This document shows positions 1 through 10,378 of a DNA stretch of 64,000 nt, one piece after another. The notes beneath the pieces are model-generated. The model was not told where the DNA came from. It made no database searches and worked only from the letters and a program-made list of their open reading frames with translations. The translations under genes were made by a program, and so were the position numbers. The stretch lies in assembly GCA_039566865.1 (NCBI GenBank), contig CM076952.1:13164501-13228500 (forward strand). The letters run 5' to 3'. Source of the stretch: Aurelia coerulea (lineage: Eukaryota; Cnidaria; Scyphozoa; Semaeostomeae; Ulmaridae). Every line of letters starts with the position of its first letter. The first letter of the stretch is position 1.

Positions 1-985
1 TAGCAAGAGAAATTAAATTTCAGGGGACTGATGACTAGTAATAAAATTGCAATTGCGCGGAAAATCTTCGCTGACATCTGTTTTATCATGATTTGACACT
101 CACTGAAGTTTCAGTTCATTTGCATTGAAACCCGACGAGATGGTTTGTGCATATCTCTAATTGATTCTTTCAAGTGTTGCAAATTTCACGATTCAATTTC
201 ATCCCTTCCTTCTTTTTCGTTCGCTCGACACCTTGCGGTTGGACATTTTTGAAATATGCTTTGATTTTTCAAAAGTCCTGTCTCTTAAGAGGATATCTGC
301 AATGAAACCAAAGCAAAATGACTTCTGATTCAGATTTAAGGTTATGAAGTCTGAGTGCTGCTAATTGCTATTTTCGTCGCCCATTATGCCCATTTGTTTA
401 CCAGAGAAGTTTCCAATCGCTTCAAAATATTAAAATGCAACATATATTTAAAAATACACCAATTTGGGTTAAAATCTTACTCACTGACTTGGCAAATCAT
501 CGAAACCCAAAAAAACGCAGCATTATATTAAGTCTATTTTCATTTTAGAAACTATGCCAAAACTCATCCATCCATGCACAAGAAATAAGGCAGGATTTAG
601 AACAACTCGAAGCATGTATTTTAATAGCCAAAACTCGAAGTTTAAGTTAATTCCTATTGATATTTTTGGGTTTAAGGTACCAAATGATAAACAAAGAACA
701 GTAATTAAAGCTGTTTTTTTTATTGTAACTTTTTACCGGAGAGTAGTGTTCATTGTTTCTCCTGTGGCCATAATTGGCCACGCTAGAAGAAAACGACAGT
801 TTTACCCCCGTCTTTAAAATCTCCTAAAATCAGTATAAAGAGTTTACGTAAAAGATCAATACTCTGTGATCTTTTTCTCCATTAGTTGGTGATATAATCT
901 GGCTATTTGGTTTTTTCATTGATTGCTCTTTTTGGATCTAACTGGGAACTTCGCGACGACATGGGCATAATGGGCCATACCACTC
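1..985 (-). mobile_element. TA-flanked non-autonomous DNA element, copy cut by the window edge
   Basis: This sequence is the reverse complement of a copy at 34070-35099; base 1 corresponds to about 35056. The complete end at 985 reads GAGTGGTATGGCCCATTATG on the minus strand and is followed by TA, as expected for a Tc1/mariner-type TA target duplication. The core GCCCATTATG recurs inside the element (about 377-388; a variant near 770). No transposase frame is visible. The 87-codon frame at 554-817 is not convincing as a gene. Confidence 0.75.
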
Positions 986-1156
986 TAGATATTTATTTTG
1001 GATAGGAATAGTTCTTTTTTAGCTGATAGGGTTTTTGTGTTTAAATATGATAAAATGAAAAATGAACACTAGGTTTTATCCGACACCACCGCCGTAGTTT
1101 GAGCGCTTTCAAATAAGGTGATATTAAGATTTCACGAAGATCAGTGTCTAGAAAAA

Positions 1157-1291
1157 TTAAAGCTACATTCCCATAAATAGGTCCAAGGCTGCTGGAACTT
1201 GGCTACCCTGCAAACTTCTCGAGACTATTTCCTCATAAGCATCGGACAAACACAAGGTTGCATTTTCTCATCAGTAGGGCAGGTTGGGCTT
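1157..1291 (+). repeat. Direct repeat, copy 1 (partner 1722-1880)
   Basis: Both copies share the blocks CCCATAAATAGGTCCAAGG and GACAAACACAAGGTTGCATT in the same order and orientation, about 565 bp apart. The second copy carries about 20 bp extra between the blocks. This could be a tandem duplication of a dispersed repeat or the ends of an LTR-like unit; nothing between the copies identifies it. Confidence 0.6.
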
Positions 1292-1721
1292 TGAGGGAAC
1301 TAGCCCATCTCCCGAAAAGCAAATCGCCATCCGAAAGGTGGAGTTGGACCGAAAACCTGCATTTTTCCCGCAATACTAGTCCCCTCGTCCATGTTGGAAA
1401 AAACTTTGCAACTGCAAATGAAAGAAGATCCAGTATGAAAAATATGAAAGAGGCGGGCGGGTGGTAAATTTTATTTGCAACCACTCCTCATGAGTGTGCA
1501 AAATTTACTAAATTATCAAATCAAATTCTGTTTTATAGTGCATAAGAGAAACCATGCTGCATGCACGACTATCAATGTACACGAGGTAATAAAACACATG
1601 ACATCTCTAGAGAGTCAAAACCTATGGTACTGCAAATCGCCAGAGGCGTAAATCTGTAATAAACAATAAAGTGCATGTTCGTTGCTTTAACTCAGATTAG
1701 AATCTCATTCTAATCTGCATT

Positions 1722-1880
1722 TAAAGCTACACTCCCATAAATAGGTCCAAGGCTGCTGGGGCTTGGCTGCCCTTCAGATAGATTTCAACCTTTCATGAAT
1801 GTTTCCTCGTAAGCATTGGACAAACACAAGGTTGCATTTTCTCATCACCATGGAAAGTTCGGCTTTGAGGGAACCCGCCA
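1722..1880 (+). repeat. Direct repeat, copy 2 (partner 1157-1291)
   Basis: This is the diverged second copy of the repeat at 1157-1291, sharing the two blocks described there. Confidence 0.6.
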
Positions 1881-2053
1881 ATGCAACCCGCAAATCTGGA
1901 CTATTTGTAGGCCCAATCCCTATGAAGGCCATCTTTCAAATCTTTGCCCGAAGTAAGAAAAGCATGCACGCAGCAGGATACCACGAGGCCCATCTCCCTC
2001 GTGGGGGGACCGCGTTTATAGGTAAAGATAGCAAGGACGAAAAATGTTTGGCT

Positions 2054-2117
2054 TTTGCGTGTTTGTTTACATTTTTTGCATGTTTGTTTACATTTTTTGC
2101 GTGTTTGTTTACATTTT
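2054..2117 (+). repeat. 21-bp minisatellite, three copies
   Basis: Three near-identical tandem copies of a 21-bp unit contain TGTTTGTTTACATTTTT. They differ only at the TTTTGCGTG/TTTTGCATG position. Confidence 0.85.
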
Positions 2118-2790
2118 TCTGAGGAACCAATCACAAGGCTCTATTTTGCACGTGACTTTCTTTTGGGCTTGTGATAATGGCGTCGTGTAAACACAGAAGC
2201 TGCGGGGCGATTAGAGCATAGTGCTTGACTTTCCTCGTCATTGTAGCGTCCAGTTGCTATGTGATGGTACAAAAACTGATGGAAGTCTACGATATAAAAG
2301 GGTTAGACCCATTGCATGGTTCGCTGTGGAACTGCCAGTCCCCTTCTGTTGTTTTGACTATTTGTGTGTTGCTTTCTTGTCATGTTTTGTCCCTCGTATT
2401 GCTGTATCTTTTTTTAGTCTTTGCATTTGTAAATTTGCAAGTACCGTTCTTGGTGTAGGCCAGATGACTTTGTGTCTTCTCACACCAAGAGCGGTACAGT
2501 AGTAATATATTTAGATTAATTAGTTTTAATTTATTATGATAAGAAAAAAAACATACATCCACCGTGGTCTTCGGCATGAAGTCCATATGTTTTAGGGGTA
2601 GCGTACTCTGGAACAGCATGCCAGATGTGATGGGGAAGGATGCAGTTGCAAATTATGCCATTTATTGTAAAAAGTATGGTTTTGCTGTATTTAAGTTATG
2701 TTTATAAGTTGGTTTTTATAAGCTCACTCTTCTTAAGATTATCAGCCATTAGTAGCTACCATTACCAACTGTAAATAAGAAGTTTATTGC

Positions 2791-2814
2791 TATTATTATT
2801 ATTATTATTATTAT
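2791..2814 (+). repeat. (ATT)n microsatellite at the 3' end of LINE copy A
   Basis: About eight ATT triplets sit immediately beyond the 3' region of the minus-strand LINE fragment at 2815-3608. This is the first of four (ATT)n tracts that separate consecutive elements up to 8433. Confidence 0.9.
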
Positions 2815-3608
2815 CTTTTATAAAAGCTACTTCAAGCCACTAATTAAGACTACCAAAGTTTGTTAGCCTATTGATTTTACAGTGTACACGACATATACAG
2901 TCTGAGTTCCAAATGTTCATTCCGGTTGCACCACTCCCGACAGTACTTTCCTCATAATTGATTCACTGTCCATTAGCACTGTCTTCTGCATTTCCTTCAC
3001 TATTCTTTCAGTCTCGGTTTCAGCTTCTATCATTTTTTGAACATTCTTCCACAATTTTCCAATTCCTCCACCCAAACATCCAACGACTAATGGGACAACT
3101 TCCACTTTGTACCCTACACGATTTTCCCTTGTTTCAAAGGCTAGCTGCTGATATTTATCCAATTTCTCCTTCACCTTTGCTTCGATGTTATTTTCTTGTG
3201 GGCATGCCATGTCACAAATCCATATTCTTTTTGTCTCCTTATCTTCAAGTGTTAGGTCTGGCCTTCTTGCCGAACTGCTTTGTCTCAGTTTGTACTCAAA
3301 GTCCCATACTAATTTCCCTTTCATATTCTCAAATACTTTTCCTTTCTCCCACTTCTCTTTGTACCAAACTATGTTTCATCGATTATATCATACCTCTTTG
3401 CCCATGCAACAGCTAGAACCATCAACGCTTTGTTGTGACGTTGTAAATACTCTTTGCCAGCTAACATTTGGCACCCGGCTAACAAGTGATGAACTGTCTC
3501 TCTAAACGACCCACATAGTCTGCACATGTCTCCTCCATCTGCTATTCCCCTTGAAACTTTCCATGATTTCGTTTCAACCATCTGTTCTTGTAAGTTCACT
3601 ATTGCTGC
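2815..3608 (-). pseudogene. 5'-truncated restriction-like-endonuclease LINE, copy A (R4/Dong-like)
   Basis: Two minus-strand frames form the C-terminal end of a non-LTR retrotransposon protein. The frame 3599-3369 carries a zinc knuckle CRLC...H...C (C-x2-C-x8-H-x4-C) followed by QRHN. The frame 3324-2917 carries ARRPD, then CDMACP and KEKLDKYQ, the PD..(D/E)..K layout of the restriction-like endonuclease of R2/R4-type elements. The frames are out of register by about 45 bp of sequence, so at least one frameshift has occurred. The reverse transcriptase domain is absent: the copy begins abruptly next to the (ATT)n at 3611. It resembles copy C (6722-8346) more than copy B. Confidence 0.8.
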
Positions 3609-3610
3609 CG

Positions 3611-3638
3611 TTTATTATTATTATTATTACTATTATTA

Positions 3639-3694
<56 letters not shown>
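3611..3694 (+). repeat. (ATT)n microsatellite between LINE copies A and B
   Basis: About 28 triplets, with ACT and ATC interruptions early on, lie between the truncated 5' end of copy A (minus strand) and the start of copy B (plus strand). Confidence 0.95.
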
Positions 3695-3695
<1 letters not shown>

Positions 3696-6620
3696 TTGGG
3701 ACTAGGACAGGAAATAACTGATGCAATTATCGAAGCAGAGAGCGAGGAAGATCCTGCCACTGTGTCGGACACGGAGGGGCAGATCTACGACGAAAATAAC
3801 GAGCCTATCTTGAAGGTGGGGGTAAAATTACCAAGAACTGCACAACAATGGAAAGCTGCAGAAGACCATTTTAGGGAAACACTCCCATCAAGGGAGATAT
3901 CGCCGAATTGCTTGAATGAAAATATAGAAGAAATGAATCGATCCCTTTACGATTATTTTGTGGGAAAATTTGGGAAGGAAAACGACAGATGCCCCTCTGA
4001 ACTTGCCGAGCGATACAAAGACAAAACCAAAAATGATCTGAAAAGGATTCTGAAAACTTTGAAAAATTCCCCCCCAGAAAATATCGATTCTGATGAAATT
4101 AAATACGTCGCGAAACTACTTCGACAGAAAATTAAGGATAATGCGGAAAATCAAGTTCCCTTCTCGACGACAGAAGATCACAATATCCTTGTACAGAAAA
4201 ATGTTTGGAGCTACGCAAAGAAATTTATCAAGAAACCGTCAGAGATCTTACCCACATTTCCAAAAACTGATTGCATCGAATACTTCAAAAAGACCTTCAG
4301 TGTCATTAACCCCAGAAAACTCTTCAGGGTACCTGATCACATACCAAAATTCGATAAGCCTTCTATTGAATTTGATTTAAAGGAACCAACATACCAAGAA
4401 GTAACTAGAATTATTCGAAGAATGAAAACCTCGGGTTCCCCCTGCCCCTTAGACCAAATATCCATAATATGTTTGCAGAGGATGCCCTATCTTAGAACAT
4501 ACATCCACCAAATTTTGGTGGAAGCATGGAAGGCTGGTACAGTACCCTCGACATGGAAAAGGGCGGTAACGGTGCTAATTCACAAAAAGGGTGATCCCAA
4601 TGTTCCTGCAAACTTCAGACCAATAACACTCGAGTCTGTGCCTCTGAAAGTGTTTACATCCCTGATTCGTAACAGGATGTTTGACTTCCTTCTCAAAAAC
4701 AAATATCTTGAACATAACATTCAAAAAGGCTTCATACCAAAAATTTCGGGAACGTATGAACATACAGCGCAAATGGCTTTTCTTATCAATCAAGCTAGAT
4801 TAAAGCAACGATCTCTGTTTATCACATTACTCGATCTTCGTAACGCCTTCGGAGAGGTCCATCACAATCTCATCCAAGAAACACTCCGATTCCATCATGT
4901 TCCAGTTGAAATCCAAAGCCTAATAAAGGATTTGTACACAGATTTTAAAACGTCAATCATTACCACAGGGTATGCAACACCATTTATTCCAGTGACTAAA
5001 GGTGTTCTTCAGGGTGACTGTTTAAGCCCTCTCACGTTCAACATGATATTTAACATTTTCATTCAACTGATACGAAAGGAAGAGTACTCTCAACTAGGAT
5101 ACAAACATGATGCATTCTTAAGGCCCAGAAATTGGCTCCAATTTGCGGACGACGCATGCGTAGTAACCGGCCAAGAATATGAAAATCAGATCCTTCTAAA
5201 CTGTTTCACAGCATTCTGCTCTTGGGCAAATATGGAAGCGAGGTCAGACAAATGTAAAGCATTCGGTATGATGAAAGTCAATACAAATTGTTGTCAAGTT
5301 AGTCCAAAGGTGTTTGTCTCAAACCAGCGAATCCCTCCTGTTTTATCTACTGACTCATTCACTTACCTTGGTAGAAGTTTTAACTTTAAAATGGACAACG
5401 AAGAGCATAAGAAAAAGTTACTGGAGACAACTAACCTGCTGCTGGAAGCGATAAGTAGGCTACCACTTCATCCGAAAAACAAGATTCTTCTCTATTCGAC
5501 GTATTTCATGTCTAAAGTGTCTTGGGACTTAACTATTGCAGATTTAGACATCACGTGGGTCAAACAAAATCTAGACTCACTAGCGCACAGGTATATTAGA
5601 TTATGGCTCGAGATACCGATCAGTGGAACGTTGGATATAATTGGTCTTACGAAAGAAAAATGCGGGCTAGGAATTATTGATCCGTCTACAAAATTTTCCC
5701 AGTGCCAAGTTTCGCTTAGGAACTGTTTAAAGAAGTCCCCAAATGGAGACATACAGTCGCTACATAAAGTAACTAGCCGTGATAAAAATGTGCAATATGA
5801 CACATACGCTAATGGGAAAGAGGTAATTAAAGAAAATAGAACGAAGAAAATCCATAGGATCACACATGAATTGACATCTCAAGGCCTTATACTGAAGGCT
5901 ATCCTTGAGCATACGACAAATAAAATAACAAGCATATGGAGTGAGGCACAGAAACTTCTACCTAAGAACATCTTCAACTTCTCTGTGCGTTATCTTAATA
6001 ACAGTTTGCCTACAAAGAAAAATATGAAATTTTGGGGTAGAGTCGAAAGCGAGTTGTGTAACTTCTGCCAACTCCCACAATCCCTTCTTCACGTCGTCTC
6101 TGGTTGCAAATCCATGCTTGAAGGGAAAAGATATACTTGGCGTCACAACTCTGTCCTCCTGACGATTGGCAACTTCTTAACAGGAATAAGAAATGTTAAA
6201 GTCTATGCTGATGACATTCCAGGCTTCAGACCATCAGCTGTTATCACTGGAAACAGCAAGCGTCCAGATCTCCTTGTAATCAATGAGGGTGTATTATATG
6301 TTCTCGAACTGTCTGTCGGTTTCGAAACAAACATTGGAAATAACGAGGCTCATAAAAAGCGGCGCTACGAAAATCTTCTGAAAGACCTTTCATCCTCATA
6401 CTTGCGTGTGGAATACATAAATCTATCGATGGGAGCAATAGGAACAATCGGTATTAACGGACACAAAGCGTTTATGAATATGTTGCAAAATTTATCAACG
6501 AGTAAGCAAGAGCAACTTTACCTAGAAAAGAAAATAATAACCATCTGCATACGTTGTACATACTATATATTTTGTAAGAGAGACAGTGAGTGGGCTAGTC
6601 CAGAACTGCTAACGTTTTAA
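3696..6620 (+). CDS. R2/Hero-type LINE polyprotein: reverse transcriptase plus restriction-like endonuclease (copy B)
   Basis: A long frame of 974 codons encodes a single-ORF non-LTR retrotransposon protein that reverse-transcribes element RNA at a nicked chromosomal target. Counting from codon 3696, reverse transcriptase runs from about 240 to 560, with DLRNAF at 380-385, GVLQGDCLSP at 436-445 and the catalytic FADD at 483-486. A C-x2-C-x7-H-x4-C knuckle lies at 788-804, RHN at 816-818, and the endonuclease signature RPD at 856-858 with VLELSVGFE and KKRRYENL. Codon 3696 is TTG directly beside the microsatellite; the first ATG is at 3933 (codon 80). No N-terminal zinc fingers or Myb domain are visible, so the copy is probably 5'-truncated though otherwise open. 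Confidence 0.85.
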   Translation: MGLGQEITDAIIEAESEEDPATVSDTEGQIYDENNEPILKVGVKLPRTAQQWKAAEDHFRETLPSREISPNCLNENIEEMNRSLYDYFVGKFGKENDRCPSELAERYKDKTKNDLKRILKTLKNSPPENIDSDEIKYVAKLLRQKIKDNAENQVPFSTTEDHNILVQKNVWSYAKKFIKKPSEILPTFPKTDCIEYFKKTFSVINPRKLFRVPDHIPKFDKPSIEFDLKEPTYQEVTRIIRRMKTSGSPCPLDQISIICLQRMPYLRTYIHQILVEAWKAGTVPSTWKRAVTVLIHKKGDPNVPANFRPITLESVPLKVFTSLIRNRMFDFLLKNKYLEHNIQKGFIPKISGTYEHTAQMAFLINQARLKQRSLFITLLDLRNAFGEVHHNLIQETLRFHHVPVEIQSLIKDLYTDFKTSIITTGYATPFIPVTKGVLQGDCLSPLTFNMIFNIFIQLIRKEEYSQLGYKHDAFLRPRNWLQFADDACVVTGQEYENQILLNCFTAFCSWANMEARSDKCKAFGMMKVNTNCCQVSPKVFVSNQRIPPVLSTDSFTYLGRSFNFKMDNEEHKKKLLETTNLLLEAISRLPLHPKNKILLYSTYFMSKVSWDLTIADLDITWVKQNLDSLAHRYIRLWLEIPISGTLDIIGLTKEKCGLGIIDPSTKFSQCQVSLRNCLKKSPNGDIQSLHKVTSRDKNVQYDTYANGKEVIKENRTKKIHRITHELTSQGLILKAILEHTTNKITSIWSEAQKLLPKNIFNFSVRYLNNSLPTKKNMKFWGRVESELCNFCQLPQSLLHVVSGCKSMLEGKRYTWRHNSVLLTIGNFLTGIRNVKVYADDIPGFRPSAVITGNSKRPDLLVINEGVLYVLELSVGFETNIGNNEAHKKRRYENLLKDLSSSYLRVEYINLSMGAIGTIGINGHKAFMNMLQNLSTSKQEQLYLEKKIITICIRCTYYIFCKRDSEWASPELLTF

Positions 6621-6694
6621 AATTCTTTCCTATCAAGATGTGGACAAATATTCTATTTCGGACGTATTAGCTGTAGATTTTTCAATTTATTTTA
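6621..6694 (+). other. 3' UTR of LINE copy B
   Basis: A short 3' tail after the stop codon ends in TTTTCAATTTATTTT and then runs straight into (ATT)n. No poly(A) tail is seen, consistent with target-primed integration into a microsatellite. Confidence 0.6.
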
Positions 6695-6721
6695 ATTATT
6701 ATTATTATTATTATTATTATT
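6695..6721 (+). repeat. (ATT)n microsatellite shared by the 3' ends of LINE copies B and C
   Basis: About nine ATT triplets lie between the 3' end of plus-strand copy B and the 3' end of minus-strand copy C, so the two elements meet tail to tail at one short tract. Confidence 0.9.
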
Positions 6722-8345
6722 GTTCAATTGTACATGCTCGGGTTAGATGCTTTCCGGTTTATGCCTTGAAAGCAAGTTGCAACAAGCAACTAAAGGTTTC
6801 AAAGTCAATGTCCATCTTCTTCAGGTTTCAAGCACCTTCCTCAGTATTCTTCCTGTTCCTAACAATGCTGTTTTTTGCACCTGTCCTACTCTCAATTCAA
6901 ACCCAATTTTCTCTATCCATTTATCAAATTCTTTCGATACAGCTCCCAGTGCTCCAATAACTATTCCAATCACTTTCTTCATGCCCCACATAGTGGCTAC
7001 TTCTCTTTTCAAGTCTCCATACTTTTCCATCTTTTCTCGCTCTTTCGCTCTTACTCGGGAATCCCACGGCACTGCTACGTCAATGATCTTGCATCCCTTT
7101 ACATCTTCCTTTACCACCACAATGTCTGGTCTTCGTGCTTCAATCTCATGATCGCACTGGATATTGAAATCCCACAATACCTTGATATTTCCCTTTCTTG
7201 AAACACCCCCTGGTTCATCTTCGTACCACTTATTTGCCCTTTCGATGTCAAGCTCTCCACACAACTCCCAGTGTATATTTCTTGCAATGTTATCATGCCT
7301 TCTCTTGTATTCTCGCTGGGCTAGCATTTTACATTCACTCACAATATGGTTGATCGTCTCTCCTTTTTCGCCACATAACCTGCACAGAGGTGACTCCAGG
7401 GTGTTATCAATATGATGTTTCACATAGTTTGTTCTCAATGCCTGGTCTTGTGCAGCACATATTAATGCTTCTGTACAAGCTTTCAAGTCACAATTTTTTT
7501 TTAGCCATTCCCAGGTCTTATCTTTATCAATGTTTTCATCCATTTCTCTGATGTATTGTCCGTGCATTCTTTTCTCTTTCCACGCTTGTTCTCTTGCGTT
7601 GATCTGCTTTCTTTTGAATTCTTCAGGTCTTACTGTTTCGTCTGTTTTGATGGTCATTTTTATGCTTGCTACTTTCAACATTGGTTCATTGCTTTGCTTT
7701 ACATACCAACCCAAGCTATTCTCTTCACCCTTTATACACCCCTCGCAACTAATTAGCCCCCTTCCTCCTTTGTGCCTTGGTATATACAACCGTGCAACAT
7801 CACTCTTCGGGTGTAGCATTTTATACATTGTCATAAATTTCCTAGTTCTTCTATCCATCCATTCAAGCTCTTCCCTTGTCCATTTCAGCAAACCAGCTCC
7901 ATATCTTAAGAGAGAAATCGCCCACGTATTTATTGCCTTTACCTTATTTTTTCCATTCAATTTTGACCTCACTGTCAATCTTGTTCTTCTCAGATATTCA
8001 TTTCTAAAATTGTCTTTCATTTCTTTTTCCTTGAGTTTGTCAAGTTCCAATATCCCAAGGTACCTATAGCCATCATTTTCTACTTCTTTAATCGTCTCAC
8101 CATTTGGTAGTACTATACCTTCTGTATTGCTTAGTTTTCCTCTTTTCATAACCACTACAACACATTTCTTTATCCCGAATTCCATTCCTATATCTTTACT
8201 GATCACTTGCACTGTCTTCACCAAGCTGTCAATCTCCCTTTCACTCCTCCCAAAGAGTTTCAAATCATCCATGAACAGTAGATGGTTTACCTTCAAATTT
8301 CCCTCTTTGATAACATAACCTGCTTTTACCTTTCGAAGGACTTTA

Positions 8346-8346
<1 letters not shown>
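6722..8346 (-). pseudogene. 5'-truncated restriction-like-endonuclease LINE, copy C (R4/Dong-like)
   Basis: An open minus-strand frame ends at 6821. It enters the reverse transcriptase only at motif C (HLLFMDDLKLF), then shows the thumb and linker (YRYLGILELDK, RYGAGLLKW, GGRGLISCEGC), a C-x2-C-x8-H-x4-C knuckle (CRLC...C) with RRHD, and the endonuclease signature RRPDIVV, IDVAVPWD and REKMEKY. The frame can be read back to 8536, but the first ~63 codons are only the (ATT)n tract (poly-isoleucine) and hammerhead sequence, so real coding starts near 8346. The copy lacks the N-terminal half of the reverse transcriptase and cannot be autonomous. It is the same family as copy A. Confidence 0.85.

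Positions 8347-8433
<87 letters not shown>
8347..8433 (+). repeat. (ATT)n microsatellite between LINE copy C and the Penelope-like element
   Basis: An uninterrupted tract of about 29 ATT triplets abuts the truncated 5' end of copy C on one side and a hammerhead-like motif on the other. Confidence 0.95.
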
Positions 8434-8434
<1 letters not shown>

Positions 8435-8617
8435 GTGCTGACGAAGATTTTTAATCGAAACGTTCCCTGATTTCAACAGTTGTGTTTTTATTATTATTAT
8501 TATCATTATTATTAAATTGAAATAAACCACCATCAAAAATTAACAGAAATAAAATGAATAAAAACACAACTGTTAGAATCTTGGAACGTTTCGATTAAAA
8601 ATCTTCGTCAGCACTAC
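8434..8617. ncRNA. Inverted pair of hammerhead-ribozyme-like motifs at a Penelope 3' end
   Basis: A motif at 8434-8466 (plus) recurs inverted at 8583-8617 (minus). Each reads CTGACGA, then a stem GATT-TTT-AATC, then GAAAC-GTT. This matches the hammerhead core CUGANGA / stem II / GAAA / NUH with a very short stem III, as known for Penelope-like retroelements. The arms extend through ACAGTTGTGTTTTTAT to about 55 bp each, around a loop containing (ATT)n. I cannot see a convincing stem I, so cleavage activity is uncertain. Confidence 0.6.
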
Positions 8618-9062
8618 TTTCTAAAGGACAACCGAGAATTCATACTACGTGATAAACAAGGCAAGGTAAAACTAAAGATAAAGTAAAATTACATTTTTAC
8701 TACAAAGAACCCTATTCCTAGGAAACATGACTACCCCCGAAATTAAAACCAAGTGGGAATGAAAATCACGTTTTGTTCCAAACTGTTTTTTAGCATAAAC
8801 AAGAAAATGAAATAGTTGACACATTAGCAAATGTTCACCCTGGAGGATCAAAATAGTCACAGATCAAACCTCCAAGGGATCCAGCAGGCAACCCAACGAC
8901 CCTCCCATCTAACCTTTCAATGATTCGCAAATTGCTGAATCCTGAATGGCTTGATAGGGGATTCCACCCTAACGCCACATGCAAAAAAACATGAAGCCAA
9001 ATAGGAAAACCATAGAGCACCGCCAGCAAAACCCCCAGAGACATCAGATACAATGGCAGGAA

Positions 9063-10115
9063 TTAGGCCACGCCACACGCAAACATATCGAGTTCTATAT
9101 CTGCAGCCCGTTCATTCAAACCCTTGGGTAAAAAAGTTCCCAGCCTGTATTGCCAAAAAAGTTCCTTACGTCGCAATGAAAAGACATCATCAGCCCCATC
9201 GATCATTTTAACCCTAACCGTGAATTCATCATTGTGGCTCCCCTCAAAGAAATGATTGAAAAAATTTGCTTGTGGGATTAATTTACCCCTGCCGAGTGAA
9301 CCCTCGTTATGTTTGCGTGCGTAAGATCTGAAATATGATTTGTAAACATTAAATCTTTGCCTAAATTTTGCTTTGGTGCTACCTACATACTTTTTGTTGC
9401 AAACCTCACATTGTAGCAAATACACTACATTCTCTGAGTTGCAGTTATACCTCCCCGAAAAATTTTTGAAAGATCGATTTTCGTCCGAGTTTTCAAAATT
9501 ATCCCCCTCAGTTATGACATTGCAGATCTGGCAACTCTTCCTGCCATTGCACCTGTAGGTACCCTTAACCAACGGAGTCTCACCAACAACCGGCAATTTT
9601 GCTCTAACAAGTTCATCTTTAAGACTTTTGGCCTTCCGAAACGACAAAAATACCTTGTTTTGGAACAACGTTTTGTGTTCATGATCTACCAAAAGGAGTT
9701 TTGAATTTTCTTGCAAAATATCATAAACTTTGTTGAGAGCTGGATGGTACGTAAGAACCAGAGGTATTCTCTTGTCGTCCTTATTTTTAGGTTGCCTATC
9801 CAAAAGACTTAAGCGATCGCGGCCGCGAACTTTGCTGATTTGCTCCAGAACCTCATTTTCACCGTAGCCCCTATTAAACAGCCCCTATTAAGTTCCCCTA
9901 CCCTCTCATTAAAAAAGCGATCCTCAGAACAAATCCGCCGAATTCGCAGGGCCTGGCTATACGGTATACCCTTTTTAGTATGACCAGGATGACATGAGGT
10001 ACGATGATGGAGTTGGTGAGTATCCGTTGGCTTAGTAAACAGATCTGTGATTAATCGATCACCCTCCCTTATCACCTGAACATCGAGAAAATTTATCTTC
10101 TCCTTTGACCAAGGA
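9063..10115 (-). pseudogene. Penelope-like polyprotein C-terminus with GIY-YIG endonuclease, frameshifted
   Basis: The upstream frame (10144-9809) gives the end of the reverse transcriptase (KINFLDVQVIREGDR, DLFTKPTD, GIPYSQALRIRRIC). The downstream frame (from about 9885 to 9063) gives RGYGENEVLEQISK and KRIPLVLTYHPAL, then a Cys-rich linker (RCNGRKSCQIC) and the GIY-YIG nuclease (VVYLLQCEVCNKKYVGST). Penelope-like elements use this enzyme to nick target DNA. The two frames are parted by a 14-bp tandem duplication at about 9866-9893. Restarting at the ATG at 9803 would give only the last 246 codons. Confidence 0.85.
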
Positions 10116-10378
10116 AAAAAAAACCCCAAAAAATCCCAAATCACAATTTTCTCTTAGTCAATTCATTTTGAGTCTTTAGAAATTTTGATCGACTTTTTTT
10201 TATCGTTTGCAGTGTTTTCGAAAACAAAAATGTAAAGAAACTCGCTTCTAGCTCTTGAAAATGAAAACGGAAAAATTTGCAAAAAAACTTCTAGAATCTA
10301 ATTCAGGCTCCAACCAATGAAGCTGGAAGGATTTTAAAAGCTTTTTCAATCGGCTCCAGATTTAAACTCATTACATTA
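10116..10378. other. Unassigned sequence
   Basis: No gene or repeat is recognised between the truncated Penelope-like element and the LINE tail at 10379. Confidence 0.4.

Larger units (their letters stand above)
988..2790. other. Anonymous intergenic DNA with short internal repeats
   Basis: No coding sequence can be supported. The stretch holds a diverged direct repeat (1157-1291 and 1722-1880) and a 21-bp minisatellite (about 2054-2117), annotated separately. The rest is unrecognised AT-rich sequence. Confidence 0.5.
8434..10115 (-). mobile_element. 5'-truncated Penelope-like element
   Basis: The minus-strand element consists of the end of the reverse transcriptase, a linker, a GIY-YIG endonuclease, a ~450-bp 3' region and the hammerhead-bearing terminus. 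The 5' end is lost near 10115, where homology gives way to a T-rich stretch. The catalytic part of the reverse transcriptase is missing, so this copy is dead. Confidence 0.8.

Noticed and set aside
2917..3505. Plus-strand frames opposite LINE copy A (2958-3416, 3185-3505)
   Set aside because: They are antisense shadows of the endonuclease region and have no independent support.
8346..8536. N-terminal extension of the copy C frame through a run of isoleucines
   Set aside because: It is translation of the (ATT)n tract and the hammerhead sequence; coding similarity to LINE proteins starts only at about 8346.
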